Shown here: in pieces, positions 23,667 to 35,176 of the stretch
How the letters are laid out: each line of letters begins with the position of its first letter
Numbering within the stretch: the first letter of the stretch is position 1
Origin: Plenodomus lindquistii
Lineage: Eukaryota; Ascomycota; Dothideomycetes; Pleosporales; Leptosphaeriaceae
Reading direction: 5' to 3'
Assembly (NCBI GenBank): GCA_025504975.1
Contig: JANUWI010000001.1
Coordinates: 1,488,001 to 1,552,000, forward strand
Length of the DNA: 64,000 nucleotides
Translations under genes and position numbers: made by a program
Notes under the pieces: model-generated
What the model saw: only the letters and a program-made list of their open reading frames with translations
What the model was told of the DNA's origin: nothing
Databases searched by the model: none

Positions 23667-24356
23667 TTAGTAATGAAGCTTCTCTATATGATCCATGACA
23701 GCACCGTTCTTCCAATTACCCTCCCTCCGGTAAACACTGCGGCAGCCTCGAACAAAACATCGGTCATGCCTCTCCTTAGTCGCATGGTATAATGTGTCTT
23801 CTAGTCTCATACACTTTCCGTGTTCCTCGCACCCTGCTGAGAACTCGTCTTGGTGGTACATCAATTTTTCATGGTCTGGAAACCAAGTCCTACAGATGTG
23901 GCACATCTCACGCTCCGTGTTGGCCTCGGCTGTGACCGAACGGTCGCCTCGTGGAGAAATTTTGTATGTCATCGAGCTAATGGCGTGTGCGCGTGATAGT
24001 GTATTGAATGTCTGTACGAGAGGTCGTGTGAGAGAGGTGTCGATGTTTGGAGCCCCGTGCCCAGTATGATACCGCACCAGACCGTTCTGACGGTCAAAGC
24101 CTCCACGAATATGATGATTTTTGCTAGACTCGTACAAGTCGTCGTCGTCCTCATAGTCACTGACGAAGCGCGTCTTGCGGAATCGTGGACGTGGCGTACG
24201 CAAGTGAACCCCGGTGGGATCAGTCGAGTCGCTGTTGTAATTGAAATGCTCGTGGACATTGTACGGATACCTTCTGTTGTTGTGGTTCCTGCCATGGCGA
24301 TCGCAGTAAGCTCCCGATCCGCTGAAGCTGGTGCCGCATTGAATGCAGTACGGCAT
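23667..24356 (-). CDS. Hypothetical protein with Cys/His zinc-finger-like motifs
   Basis: Single exon, 229 aa from ATG 24356 (a longer reading frame exists but has only GTG upstream). Not recognised as a named family. Visible features are an N-terminal CIQC...YCDRH cluster, an acidic patch EDDDD near residue 75, a central CHIC...H...C...H block (MCHICRTWFPDHEKLMYH), and a C-terminal C2H2-like element (CFVRGC, then HIEKLH). A C2H2-related fold that binds nucleic acid or zinc is possible. No signal peptide or membrane segment is seen. Lies between VPS15 and LEA1 on the same strand. Confidence 0.65.
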   Translation of the reverse strand: MPYCIQCGTSFSGSGAYCDRHGRNHNNRRYPYNVHEHFNYNSDSTDPTGVHLRTPRPRFRKTRFVSDYEDDDDLYESSKNHHIRGGFDRQNGLVRYHTGHGAPNIDTSLTRPLVQTFNTLSRAHAISSMTYKISPRGDRSVTAEANTEREMCHICRTWFPDHEKLMYHQDEFSAGCEEHGKCMRLEDTLYHATKERHDRCFVRGCRSVYRREGNWKNGAVMDHIEKLHY

Positions 24357-24754
24357 CTTGGAAAAATCAAAGTTTTGAAAACTTGGCACGGCAAGGTAAA
24401 TTGGGAGCTTAGGGCAATGAGACTACGCGGCGATAATAAAGGTTCATGAATGAACTACTACAAGACACGAGAGGCTGCATATGCACGCGTCTCCAAAGCT
24501 TCACCGGTCAGTCTTGCAAATCCGGTCAAGACACACAGCTAGTGAATGGCCAATGAGAATGAAGACGAAAAGCCACACCCTTCATCCACACCAGCGGGAG
24601 CATAAGCTTGTATAGCTGTAAACCGGAGGGGTCAGACGTCTTAGTCGGCGTATGCGGGTCGAAGGCGCAGGAGTGGTGAACGCACATGACTACGGTTGCA
24701 GCTAGGCACAAGGCAATACATGTGCATTTGCCTTTTTCCTGATGCTAGCCAAAT
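24357..24754. other. Intergenic, 398 bp
   Basis: Promoter of the zinc-finger-like gene and 3' flank of VPS15. Nothing else recognisable. Confidence 0.5.
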
Positions 24755-27700
24755 CTACATGAACAGATTGATAATGCCTGACCGGTCCGCTGATATGACG
24801 ATTCCGTACGGCTGCTCTATCAAGGCAACATCGAGAATGTTGTCCATATGGCTCTTCAGTAGGTGTTGCTGCTGCAAGGAAATCAAGCCTGACTTTGATG
24901 ATTTCTGAGCCGGTCTTTTGCTCGTAGTAGAGCTTCTGCTGTCTCGGCCGTTAACAGCTAATACCTGGGGCTGGGGCAGGCGTTCTGTGACAATGATGGT
25001 CTCTGGACTAGGCTGAGATGCAGTGTACTGTGGTTTTGCCTCGTCGGCTTCCAGTCCACTGACGACCATGGACCCATCTGCACGGCTCGTATCCCAGTAT
25101 CGAATCTTCCAGTCAGGTCCAGCTGTTAAAAGGAAGGTATGTGGCTTCGAGTCGGCCTTATCGTCGACAGCTTGCGTATGCACAGCGAGTGCACATATGC
25201 CTCGATCAACCGTCGAGTTTGCTGCAGGCTCAAGGCTCGTAGCGAAGCGGCTCAACATACCGCCAGGCTTCTCTTCATCTAGATCAATGAGCGACGTGCT
25301 CTTTGTGCCAATATCCTTGCAGGTTCCTGTGCGGTAGACTTCTTTGCAAATCTGCTTTTCCCAGTCCCATACAGTGACTTCGCCTTGACTATTACCGCCT
25401 GTGATGTAAAGTCGCGTTTTCTTCGACTTCGGCAAAAAGACTTGGTACAATCTGTGAATTGGAGATGCGCCATGGCATACCCATGCCTTAAGTCGAAGTT
25501 TGAAACGAAGATCCCATAAATCAAGTACACCGTGCGATGTTCCAAGAAGAAGCCAATGTGCTCTTCTATCAACGCAAAAGCTTGTCGGCGTTCCGTGGTT
25601 TAAAGGATTTTGTAACGTGTACAGTTCTTCCATAGTCTTGAGATCTAGTGCGATGACCTTGGATGTGTTTGTAGCCATCATGAGAACGGATTTATTGTCC
25701 TCGTTGTAGTGATCTGTCCACACTGCTTGATCACCCTTCGGCAGTTGATATTCGCGAAGCAGTCGAGGTCGTCCAAACTTGGCGGCACCATCTTGGCCTT
25801 GAAAGTAGTCCACACGTACTACGTGCACACTTCCATCGCTACCTGTCGCAACGAAAGAATATGTTTGCTCAACAAATACGAGACTGGTAACCTTGACATT
25901 TTCACCAAGCCTATAGGTCTGGCGGGATCGTCTTGTGATGTTACGTTCAAGGCGTGAGGTGTCCCAAATTTTGACACTGCCATCATCTGAACCGCTGATG
26001 AAGAACGCCTGGTCCGGAGACACAAGTATACGTATCACAGCAGCAGTGTGTTCACCAAAGCTGGCGATAAGAGTACCCTCAGGTCGCCAAGGTATACCGG
26101 GCGCTGTCTGGTGCGAGTCTTTGTTTCTGATAGGTCGACGTTGTACCGCAGGCTGAATGCGTGGTCCGAATTCTACCTCATTGGATTGGAAGCGTTCGGA
26201 CAGCATAGAATCGAGCAGTTTCAGGATTGCTGGGTCGTTTCCGGTATAATTATGCGCATTGCGGAACCTGATTCGTGCTGGTATATTCGGTGCATCGCTG
26301 ACCAGTGGAGAGGTAGGTTGCCTTGCACGCGACGATTCTCGAACATGAGTTCCGTCAACTTTGCCAAACGCATTGGCAGAGGTAGTTCCGATCTCGGCCA
26401 ATGCTTTGCTCTCTCCTTTACCTAGCAGACCCAACGCACTACTGCGATGCCGAAGGGCAAGCGTGTGATCATCTCCACCAAGAGATCCGGACGGCGAGTG
26501 GGAACTCCCAGGAATTTGGAGAGAATGCCTCCTGGATCCACTTTCGGAAGGTGGTGACCCAGTCGAGCGGGAAGGGATAGACATACGACGCGTACCTGTC
26601 TCTTCGCGTATCAAACGTCCGGCTTGACTCTCAGCACGAGGTAAACGATCTGCAAGCCCTTCAGCCTCAGTTGTTGAGGCATCCAGGAGCGCATCCCGTA
26701 TCGTTCGAGGATGTGTATGACTTTGTTTACTTGACTCTGTCTTTGTGGTTTCTTCAACAGCCTGTCGGACGTCATCGTCGAATAGGACTGTAAGCGCCTT
26801 GATACCAAGATCTTTTAGCGCCACAATACTGTTGAATCTCGTGGGAGGGATGGTGAGACTGTCTGAGCGTCTGCGGTTTGTTGTTCTCCAGATGAACTCA
26901 CGCAATGCCACGAGTTTGAAGTCATCCTCGGGCGTCATTCCGGCGTTACGAAGTTTTTTGATCCAGAGATCATCTTCGTCATTCTTGGCAAGGCGCTGCA
27001 GTACCTTTGGGTCTAAGTCCCGACCCGAAATTGCAGGCAAACTGTCACTTGAGGATCCGAAGCTGAAAGTCTGTTGCTGCTTGGCTGGGGCCCAGAACAA
27101 GCCTTTTTGGGCTTGCAATGCCCAATTTGAAGCCATTTCAAGGAACAGCCGTGAGAAGGGGGATTTCAGCGATTCGAGGATGCGCAGTTCTGAAAAGTCC
27201 GACGGCACAACTTTGAGATACGGCCGTATCAGATTGACGAGGATGCTGTGTGTATCTGCAATTGACAGATACCTGGTAGCAGAGGAGATGAACTCTACAG
27301 CAGCCTCACGGATCCAGAGATTAGGATGCATCGTCAGGCGCACAACGATATCTACGAGCTCCCATGTCTTTGACCGCTGAAACAATCCCAATTCGGCCAT
27401 CGAGGAAAGCGCTCGCATTACCTTCTCAACGACAAATTCTTCGGGATCCGTCAAAGCTTGTACCATGAGGGGAAGGATGTAGCCTTCTAGGCTAGCACCT
27501 CCTACGAAGACAGCGACCCCCACGATCGCCTCGAAAAAACCACATTTGAGCATCCAATCCGGGTCGTTCAAATATGTGTTGAGGTGACTGAGCACGACGT
27601 CGTTCGCTCGAGGGCTGCCAAAAAATACGCACAAGTCGGAAACGGACCGCAGCATGGCCCTACGAACAGACGTATCTGAGTCTGTGAGTAGGGCCTTAGT

Positions 27701-29496
27701 GTGCTTCTCGAAAGCTTCGAGCAGAATGCGACGATCGGAATCGAATTGGTTCCTATGCGTGGATGACGACATGTCATCTTCGGTCTCGGGGTCGGCCGCA
27801 GGTAAGGAGCCCTCCGCCCGTAGTGCCTGGATCATGTCGAGATACCTTGCGGCCGTTGTTGCCAGTGTACCGATGCAAAACGCGTATTGCATCCGCACAA
27901 GCGAACTGTTGTTGGTCGGAGTATCTGGCAGATAGGCTTCTAAACGTGGTAGCACATACTCTGGGAAGATGTATGCGTTGATCGGCGAGACGACCTGTAC
28001 CATTGCAAGAATTTGTGTTAACGTGCGCAAAGCAGCGATTTTGACCTGCTCAGATTTGTCTGTCAATAGCTGTGCTACATAGGGGACAACGCGATCAAGT
28101 TTTGCCTCATCTGTTAGTCGTTCTGAGAAGGCCATGAGCAGCTCAAGTCCCCGCACGCGAGCTGATGCTCTGGCCGTACCACGCAAGCAAGACACAACAA
28201 TAGTGAGGAATATGAGATTTCCGTCATCGACTGCGAGACTTGGCGTAGGGGAAGCTTGGTGTTGGTAATTTGGAATGTTCACCACTAAAGGAAATAGCCG
28301 CGCATTTGGTTTGGGTGGTGAGTGGTGGCTCTTCGCTAGTTCCTGCCCACTATTGCTTGACAGAAGGTGCGCGATCTTGTCGTAGTCGTTGTAGATCTGC
28401 TCAATACGTTCATCTGGCTCTCCGAGATGTTCGGAACCGGTTGTGACAGGCTTTTGGCCGAATGATGGGTCCGTAATCGAGTGCATGTACTGTTGTAGAA
28501 ACCCATAGAAGTAGCTAGGGAATACTTTGTCCCTCCAGTGCGTAAGATAGTCGTCGGCAGACATCCTGGAGTTCGGGTCGAGTTGGATCATGTGCATGAT
28601 AAGTTCTCGAATATTGGAGTCTTGGATTTTGTTGAGGTGGGAGTGCTCAGGGTTATACTCTCCTTGACGGTATTTAAACAACTGACTCAACGAAAAGATG
28701 GGTGCCTCGAGGAATAGCTCAGCAATGACGCAACCAACACTAAAAACGTCCATAGCCCAGTTGACATTGCCTTCTCCTTCTGGCTGCTGTCCGGCCGCTA
28801 GGAACCGTTCTGGCGCAAGATAACAAGTTCGTCGACCGGAAAGATCGAAGTAGAAGGAGAAGTCGGCAGGATTGTCTTCGGGCAGGTGAGCTGGCTTATA
28901 GGACGACGAAAAGTCAGCGAGGTAGAGCCAGTTCCAGGAAGTGACAAGAACGTTCTCGGTCTTGATGTCTCCATGGTAGATGTTCCGAGCATGGCAGTCA
29001 CGAACGGCGCAGAGTAGTTGGAACGACAGCCACTTTTTCTCTATGTCTTCGAGAAAAGGCCGTGTGCTGGAGGGATCAACAATTGCGCTCAATACTTGTT
29101 GTATGAACCTACCTCAAACGGTCGTACAAGGAGCTGTGAATGTACTGACGGACCAAATAGCCACACGCAGCGGTCTCGATGACCCGGTGGTATGCTACAG
29201 CATTCGGAACCTGGGCAAGAAGTTTCCGTTCGTCTAAGACTGTGAGTAACGGCTGACACGCAGATCTTTTCAGACGGCTTACTTAGTAGTTTCTTGACAT
29301 ACGTCTGAAAGTCGAACTGAGCATACGGCTTCATCACCACGCGGGCTATAACTAGGCCATGTTTGTGCCGTGCCCGCACAGCTTTCATGAAGCGTGCGGC
29401 CCCCAGTGACTTCTCATATTGCAGGTCAGCTAGCTCAGGAACGTCAATGTTGGCTGAACCAGCTGAGAGAGTGGTGAGTGAGAAGCCCTGGCCCAT
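24755..29496 (-). CDS. VPS15: Serine/threonine protein kinase VPS15 (PI3-kinase regulatory subunit)
   Basis: Scaffold and pseudokinase-like regulator of the class III PI3-kinase Vps34 in vacuolar sorting and autophagy. Exons in coding order are 29496-29283, 29239-29113 and 29066-24755; 1,550 aa. The N-terminus MGQGFS fits N-myristoylation at Gly2. Kinase domain at about 25-310: splicing joins YVRQ-type conserved text (CGYLVRQYIHSSLYDRL, then TRPFLEDIEKKW). The catalytic loop reads HGDIKTENV, and the DFG position is DFS, as expected for this degenerate family. HEAT repeats lie at about 390-720, a Ser-rich linker follows, and a WD40 propeller runs from about 1140 to the end (GSDDGSVKIWD). Head-to-head with ALG2. 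Confidence 0.95.
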
Positions 29497-29793
29497 GTTG
29501 CAAGTGGCCCAAAGTCGGGAAGATTCGCGCTAAGGTGCAGAGAGTCGGCAAGGACCTGCTCCAAGCATCGTGAAGATTCCTAGCAGAAATCGTTTTATTG
29601 GGTAGAGGTATTCTGGGTTTGACAGAGGCGGCGATGTTGTTGATGCATGTCAGGTGCAGCATTCGAGGTCATGGGTCTGCCTGGAGTGCCTCGGCCACTA
29701 CGACCAAAGGGGAAAGGCCCACCACGTCCGTTGCGACACGCGTTCAGTGTCAACCCAACTCTGGCAAAGACGTCCTTGCAACACAACGACGGA
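29497..29793. promoter_or_regulatory. Divergent promoter of VPS15 and ALG2
   Basis: 297 bp between the start codons. It contains an in-frame ATG (29647) that would extend ALG2 by 49 residues, but the extension is Pro/Arg-rich and unlike the family. Confidence 0.5.
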
Positions 29794-31255
29794 ATGGCGG
29801 ACAAGAAGCATCACGTGGTCTTCTTTCACCCGGACCTGGGCATAGGCGGGGCAGAGCGTCTGGTAATCGATGCGGCCGTGGGACTACAGAGCCGCGGCCA
29901 CAAGGTCACCATCTTCACATCCCACTGCGACCCGCAGCACTGCTTCGACGAGGCGCGCGATGGTGAGCTCCCACAGCACCTGACGACATGCATCGCTCAT
30001 GCAGGCACAAGCAGCTAAGACCTGACCCTCACGCAAAGGAACCCTTGACGTGCGCGTCCGCGGCAACTCGCTCATCCCGTCGTCGTTATTTGGCCGCTTC
30101 GCAATCCTCTGCGCCATTCTGCGCCAGGTGCACCTGCTGCTTCAGATCGGCGCCTTCTCGGACGAGCTCCAGCAGCTCGCGCCTTCCGCCTTTTTCGTCG
30201 ATCAACTCAGCGCCGGCATTCCGCTGCTGCGCCTGTTGCAGCCCCGCCCCCGCATCGTCTTCTACTGCCACTTTCCAGACAAGCTACTGGCTAAGAAGGG
30301 TGGCTTTCTCAAGACCTTGTATCGTGCACCGTTCGACTGGCTCGAGAGCTGGAGCACTGGATGCAGCGACACCATTGTGGTCAACAGCAAATTCACGAGA
30401 GGCATCTTCGGCCAAGCGTTCCCAGGCCTGAAGCACCGCCAGCCGGGCGTCGTGTACCCCTGTGTCGACACGAACCCGAGTGGGGTGATAGAGCATCCCA
30501 CACCACTGTGGGAGAACAAGAAGGTGCTTCTCAGCATCAACCGATTCGAGAAGAAGAAGGACGTTGCGCTCGCAGTCAAGGCGTTCGCCGGGCTGTCACC
30601 GAACGAGCGCGAGGATGCCCGTCTTGTCATCGCAGGAGGCTATGATCCAAGAGTTGCAGAGAATGTCTCGACCTACACTGAGCTGTGCGATCTGGCAGAC
30701 TCGCTTGGTCTGAAACATGCCACTGCGAAAACGGTCATCACTGCCCAAAGCATACCAAACGACATTGCAGTTCTTTTCCTGCAATCAGTTCCAAACGCCT
30801 TCAAATCCACCCTTCTATCTACCTCTCGCCTTTTGGTATACACGCCACTGCACGAGCACTTTGGCATCGTGCCCCTCGAGGCCATGTTGGCAGGTACACC
30901 AGTCCTGGCTGCCAACGAGGGTGGCCCTACTGAGACAGTCATCAGTGGGCAGACAGGTTGGCTAAGAGATGTCAGGAAGATACAAGACTGGACAGAAGTC
31001 ATGCGCATCGCTCTTGAAGATGACGATGGTGAGCAACGCTTGAAGGAGATGGGTAAATGGGGAAAAGAGAGAGTAATAGCGGAGTTCTCGAAGGACAAGC
31101 TTGCTGAGAGACTAGAAACAGAGGTCGATGCGATTTCGGGAGATGCGGCTCGTAGAACACCTCGTCCCAGCTTGTCGCCCCTGCCGGTAGCGGGTCTCGC
31201 CCTAGCATCTGTCGGAATCGTCCTGGTAGCACTGCTCTGGAGCATAATGAAGTGA
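29794..31255 (+). CDS. ALG2: Alpha-1,3/1,6-mannosyltransferase ALG2
   Basis: GT4 glycosyltransferase that adds the second and third mannose to the dolichol-linked N-glycan precursor on the cytosolic ER face. Exons 29794-29962 and 30039-31255, phase-1 intron of 76 bp, 461 aa. N-terminal [18 protein letters not shown] is diagnostic; the splice gives [18 protein letters not shown]. The GT4 C-terminal donor site [18 protein letters not shown] with E...E spacing is intact. A single C-terminal hydrophobic helix ([18 protein letters not shown]) is the membrane anchor. Start 29794 is chosen because the conserved domain begins directly after it. Confidence 0.95.
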
Positions 31256-31386
31256 TCACTGAACATCGCCAGCTGTTCTTAATTACGCTATATCGAAAGC
31301 ATTCGTAGCTACAAACTTGGTACCAGCACCATGAACTATTGAAAGGTTCGATTATTACTCACGTCACCTACAAACGCATTCTATCT

Positions 31387-32837
31387 CTATGTTGAGTTAC
31401 TGTTATCGGCACAAGAGAAAGCAGAGCTGATTGTGCCATCCCTGTAAGCGTCCTTGATCTGAACGATCACACCATACGTGCCGCCAACCGTCAGGAACAG
31501 ACCAATCAGGATCAGCAGAACATGCAGCGCGTACATAATCTTATGCAACGCGTTGCCCCTCCAGTAATCGGCGTGATCGTAAAGCCAGAGCCACCCAGGA
31601 AGACAAAGCGCCAGTGGAGCAAAAGCAACACTACCTGCCAGACTGAGCAGGTAGTTAAAGATCGGAACACCCGAGGCAATCAGGAAGCTGATGACTGTCA
31701 TGGCAGTTATGCAGCCCATCCAGACGCTCCAGTGGACAACACTGTTGGCTTGGAGATGTCTTGAGTTCCTCAAGATTCTCACAAAGACATACTTTGCGCT
31801 GACGTGGACGTAGAGCGCACCACTGACACAGAGACCGATGATTCCCACTCCGTATGCGACCTTTTTCACAGTGGGCCCTGCACTCCCTAGCGAGGGAGAT
31901 GCAACCCACTTGCCACACCACTTGTAAACCACTAAACTGAAGGAGAGGTATGCCGCGGTGACAAAACCCATACACCACTTGACAGCCTTTCCGAACTCCT
32001 TTGGATTTCGCATCTCTGACATAACGGGTAGAAATGCAGGAGTTCCGGCACCCGAGCAGAAAATCGTCGACGCGGCCGTGATTCCAGCTGCAAATGTCGG
32101 ATGAGAGATGACATGGTACCCAAAGTCATAGGGTCCACTTTGAGGAGCAGCAGCGGGCCTGTCCAAAGTGGTGACGCCCACCACAACAATGAAAACAGCG
32201 ACGAAGACGGAGATGAATCCGGCCCACGTGACCCAAGCAATCTTCTCAAACTTGCGTACGCTGGCGCAGATACCGACCATGAGTGCAGCAATGATGGAAA
32301 AGTAATTGGTGCAAAGTGCGTGTTCTGACAATGCGTTGAGCGCCGTAGAGACGCCGACAATCCCGGATGCTGCCACAATGATGAACGCAATCAGGAACAG
32401 GACGCCTGCGAGCTCTCTGATGAATTTTCCGCCTACCACGTAGCCCATGTCGGCAATGGAGTGGCAGCCTGCGTGCCTGTGGCGGAAGTTTCCTTGGATC
32501 AAAGCACACCATGTGTTGAGAAATTGCCAGCCGAGGACGTTGATGGCACCGGGAAAGGCACCGAGCGTATACATGGCAGACGGAATGGTGAGAACTCCAG
32601 TTGCGAAGATGACTGGATTCACATTAGAATGGTACTTGATGCATATACTGGACAATACTTGCGCTTCAACAAGATCATCGTGGTCTGGATCCAATGTACT
32701 GTCCTGAAGTCCTCGATGCCTTCCCCCCTCTTGAAGACCTCGCCTTCATTATCACTGTCGACTTTGCCGACTGACACGCTTTCGCGGCTGTCACTTCGCG
32801 CCGGCTCAATGAAGTCATCGTGCTTCTCAGAGGACAT
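31387..32837 (-). CDS. Amino acid permease, Mtr-like (AAAP family)
   Basis: Plasma-membrane proton/amino acid symporter resembling Neurospora MTR (neutral and aromatic amino acids). Exons in coding order are 32837-32663 and 32612-31387, 466 aa, about 11 membrane helices. Conserved blocks: FRTVHWIQTTMILLK, FATGVLTIPSAMYTLGAFPG, then QGNFRHRHAGCHSIADMG. The reading frames join only if the 50-bp intron uses a GC donor (GCAAGT at 32662-32657, acceptor CCAG at 32613), giving LLK-LIFATG as in the family; the nearest GT donors give the wrong phase. It borders the putative catabolic cluster and its 750-bp upstream region has three TTGGRG-type words. Confidence 0.88.
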
Positions 32838-33586
32838 GTTGTCGGATGTTTCAAATCTGTCTGAATTGAGGCGCTGAGACGACGTACCTGATGCGGCGAT
32901 CCCAAGTACATATATACCCGTGACGACGGTTCATCAACATGTCCCTGAATCAGTTTCGAAGTCACACCGATAAGATCGCCGCGCCGTTACTGATACCACG
33001 CACGCCCACGCATGTGCTTGGAATCTGGGGATAGGTGCATGGGAAGGACCCATAGCCCCATTGTTTTGGAGGTCCCGACCTTATCGCGTGGCCCGATGGG
33101 GTAGGAATGTGCGTCTCCAACTCTTGGACGAACCGGGGGTGTGCAGGGGCAGTGCCTACCCCGATGATTATTGTGAACTCCAATTTCCGATTGTGTAGGG
33201 TTGGTGGGCAAGGATGGAGCGATAACGTGGGCGTTCGGAGTGAAGTTTGCATGGGATAGAGCCGACTGGGAATACTTTTCGGACCCGCGTCGAATGAAAC
33301 GAATGCGTTGAGTGCTGGGTTGAGATATGTCCTATCTACACTCCACTCTGGGTGGTGTGCAGGATATCAACACTTTGTAGATCATTGCAGATGCGATACG
33401 CACTCGGTAATCATATTTGGGGTTCATGGTTCGCAGTGCGATCACATCTCCGATTCACGTTGGTCTAAGCCTCGAGGATGGTGGTGATTGTGGATATTCG
33501 TTGACAACAAGATTGGTGCAATAAGGTCGTGACTTGATGGGTTCTTTCATTCTTCGCTTCCCTTGCGCGACTACACTGCTGTTGCA
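32838..33586. promoter_or_regulatory. Permease upstream region with TTGGRG-type words
   Basis: 749 bp without a gene. TTGGAG at 33066-33071, CTCCAA at 33115-33120 and TTGGGG at 33417-33422 match the Adr1-type word on either strand. Binding is inference. Confidence 0.4.
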
Positions 33587-34743
33587 CTATGAACTGCCTT
33601 TTGACTCTTTCAACTTTAGCCCAGGCTCAGCTGGCATCATCGCCCCAGCCGGCACGGGATTCTTGCTCTTGAACTCATCAGCCATTTGTTCCATCGTAAC
33701 AAACTCGACACCTTCATGTTTCTTGAAATGCTCAAGGAGTCGTTCGTGCATTAGCAGCACGTGCGGTCGGCCAGATACATCAGGATGAATTGTGATGGGG
33801 AAGATGAACTCGTCGTACTCTCGGTAGAAGTAGTCGAAGTGATCTCTCCACAAGTCTTCGATGTCCCTTGCGTTGACGAATCCGTGTGAGTTAGCGCTAG
33901 CTTTGATGAACATCATTCTACACATCAAGATTAGCATGTAAACATCAGATGTGGGAGGTCAATCATTACGGTGGGAGATCTAGAACCATTGTATTAGCGA
34001 CAGTCTTGATTGGACAGGTCATAGAGTTTGCATACCGTCGAGGTACCAATTGGCCGGAATTTCAACCAGTCCCGTCTGGCGGCCAGCGACCAGTGGTTTC
34101 ATCCACTCTTCTGCCTTCTTGGTATAGTCAATCTTCGTCCATGTGTCTCCCGTTCTCAGGTAGTATGGTTGACAATCATGGTGCGACATGCTGTGGTCAT
34201 ACTCGATACCGTACGAAAGTAGCAATTCGGCGCCTTCTTGACTTGTTTCCCACCTATGAAAACAAATTAGCCGCAAACTTCGACGAGCCGCAACTGAAAC
34301 CACACACCATGGTGCCACACTTCCTTTCGGTGGCTTCCCAGCAAATTCTGACAACTGGCGATATGTCTTGTCCAGCACATCTCTTTGCTGCTCCAGCGTC
34401 ATGTCTTTTGGATTCTCATGGCTGTACCCGTGCAGCCCAATCTCGTGGCCAGCATCGCGAACCGCGGCCATATCTTCTGGAAATGTGTCCAGACTGTGTC
34501 CGGGTATAAACCATGTTGTCTTGATGTCATACTTTGCGAACAGTTTCAATAGGCGTTGCGTGCCCACGGTACCCGCGAAAAGACCACGGCTGATGTCGCT
34601 GGTGCTGTCTTCACCTCCATAGGATCCCAGCCAGCCAGCGACAGCTGTGTTTGTCAGTTTTCATCATACCAAGTTCGGTTCATTCTCGTCATCGTACCGT
34701 CAACATCGACGCCATATGAGATGAGAACGCGCTTCTTGCCCAT
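33587..34743 (-). CDS. NodB-fold (polysaccharide deacetylase-like) hydrolase, probably intracellular
   Basis: Five exons in coding order: 34743-34698, 34644-34308, 34253-34036, a 10-nt micro-exon 33979-33970, and 33917-33587; 313 aa. NodB motifs: GVDVDAVAGW (metal Asp), [13 protein letters not shown] (metal His pair), [20 protein letters not shown] and a C-terminal [11 protein letters not shown]. The micro-exon restores WYLDDLPPMMFIK, which is contiguous in related proteins. There is no signal peptide ([13 protein letters not shown]), so cell-wall chitin is an unlikely substrate; bacterial PuuE/allantoinase-like members of the fold hydrolyse small amides. Lies head-to-head with the ADH gene in the cluster. 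Substrate unknown. Confidence 0.88.
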
Positions 34744-35176
34744 TGTGGCTTGGCTGGTGCTTCTGTCTCTTTGTCGTTTAGCAGGTAGGTACGTTAGGGA
34801 GCCAGGCGAAACATGTAAGAACGATGGGCCAATCCGAGGTTCGTCAACGACACTATATTTGCGCAAGCCATTGTGACTGCCCTCCGCGCTGCGGGGTTCT
34901 GATGTTGTCCATAGTTCGCGGGGCCGACGGCTCGGTGACTCCGACCAGGGTGCTGGTTTTCTCCACTTTGCCCACCTACTCCAATCGACCCCGACCCCAC
35001 CTGTTATCGTACGTCACTCAGCAGTGCATGATAGAGGGTGTATGCGATGGGTATGATAATGTCGCAAGTACCTACTGTGATCCTAGCATACATCACGGTC
35101 GAATCTTAGAAACACCTGCAACCCTTTCCAAGACCTGGGTGTCGTCTCGAAGTCTGACAGGATGTCTACGAAAAGT
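34744..35176. promoter_or_regulatory. Divergent promoter of NodB hydrolase and ADH
   Basis: 433 bp between two head-to-head genes of the cluster. One CTCCAA word at 34979-34984. No ORF of note. Confidence 0.4.

Noticed and set aside
29647..29793. Upstream in-frame start for ALG2
   Set aside because: The 49 extra residues are Pro/Arg-rich and not family-like; 29794 matches the conserved start.
31335..31350. GGTTCGATTATT as a tRNA B-box
   Set aside because: Last conserved bases do not match and no A-box or cloverleaf is present upstream.
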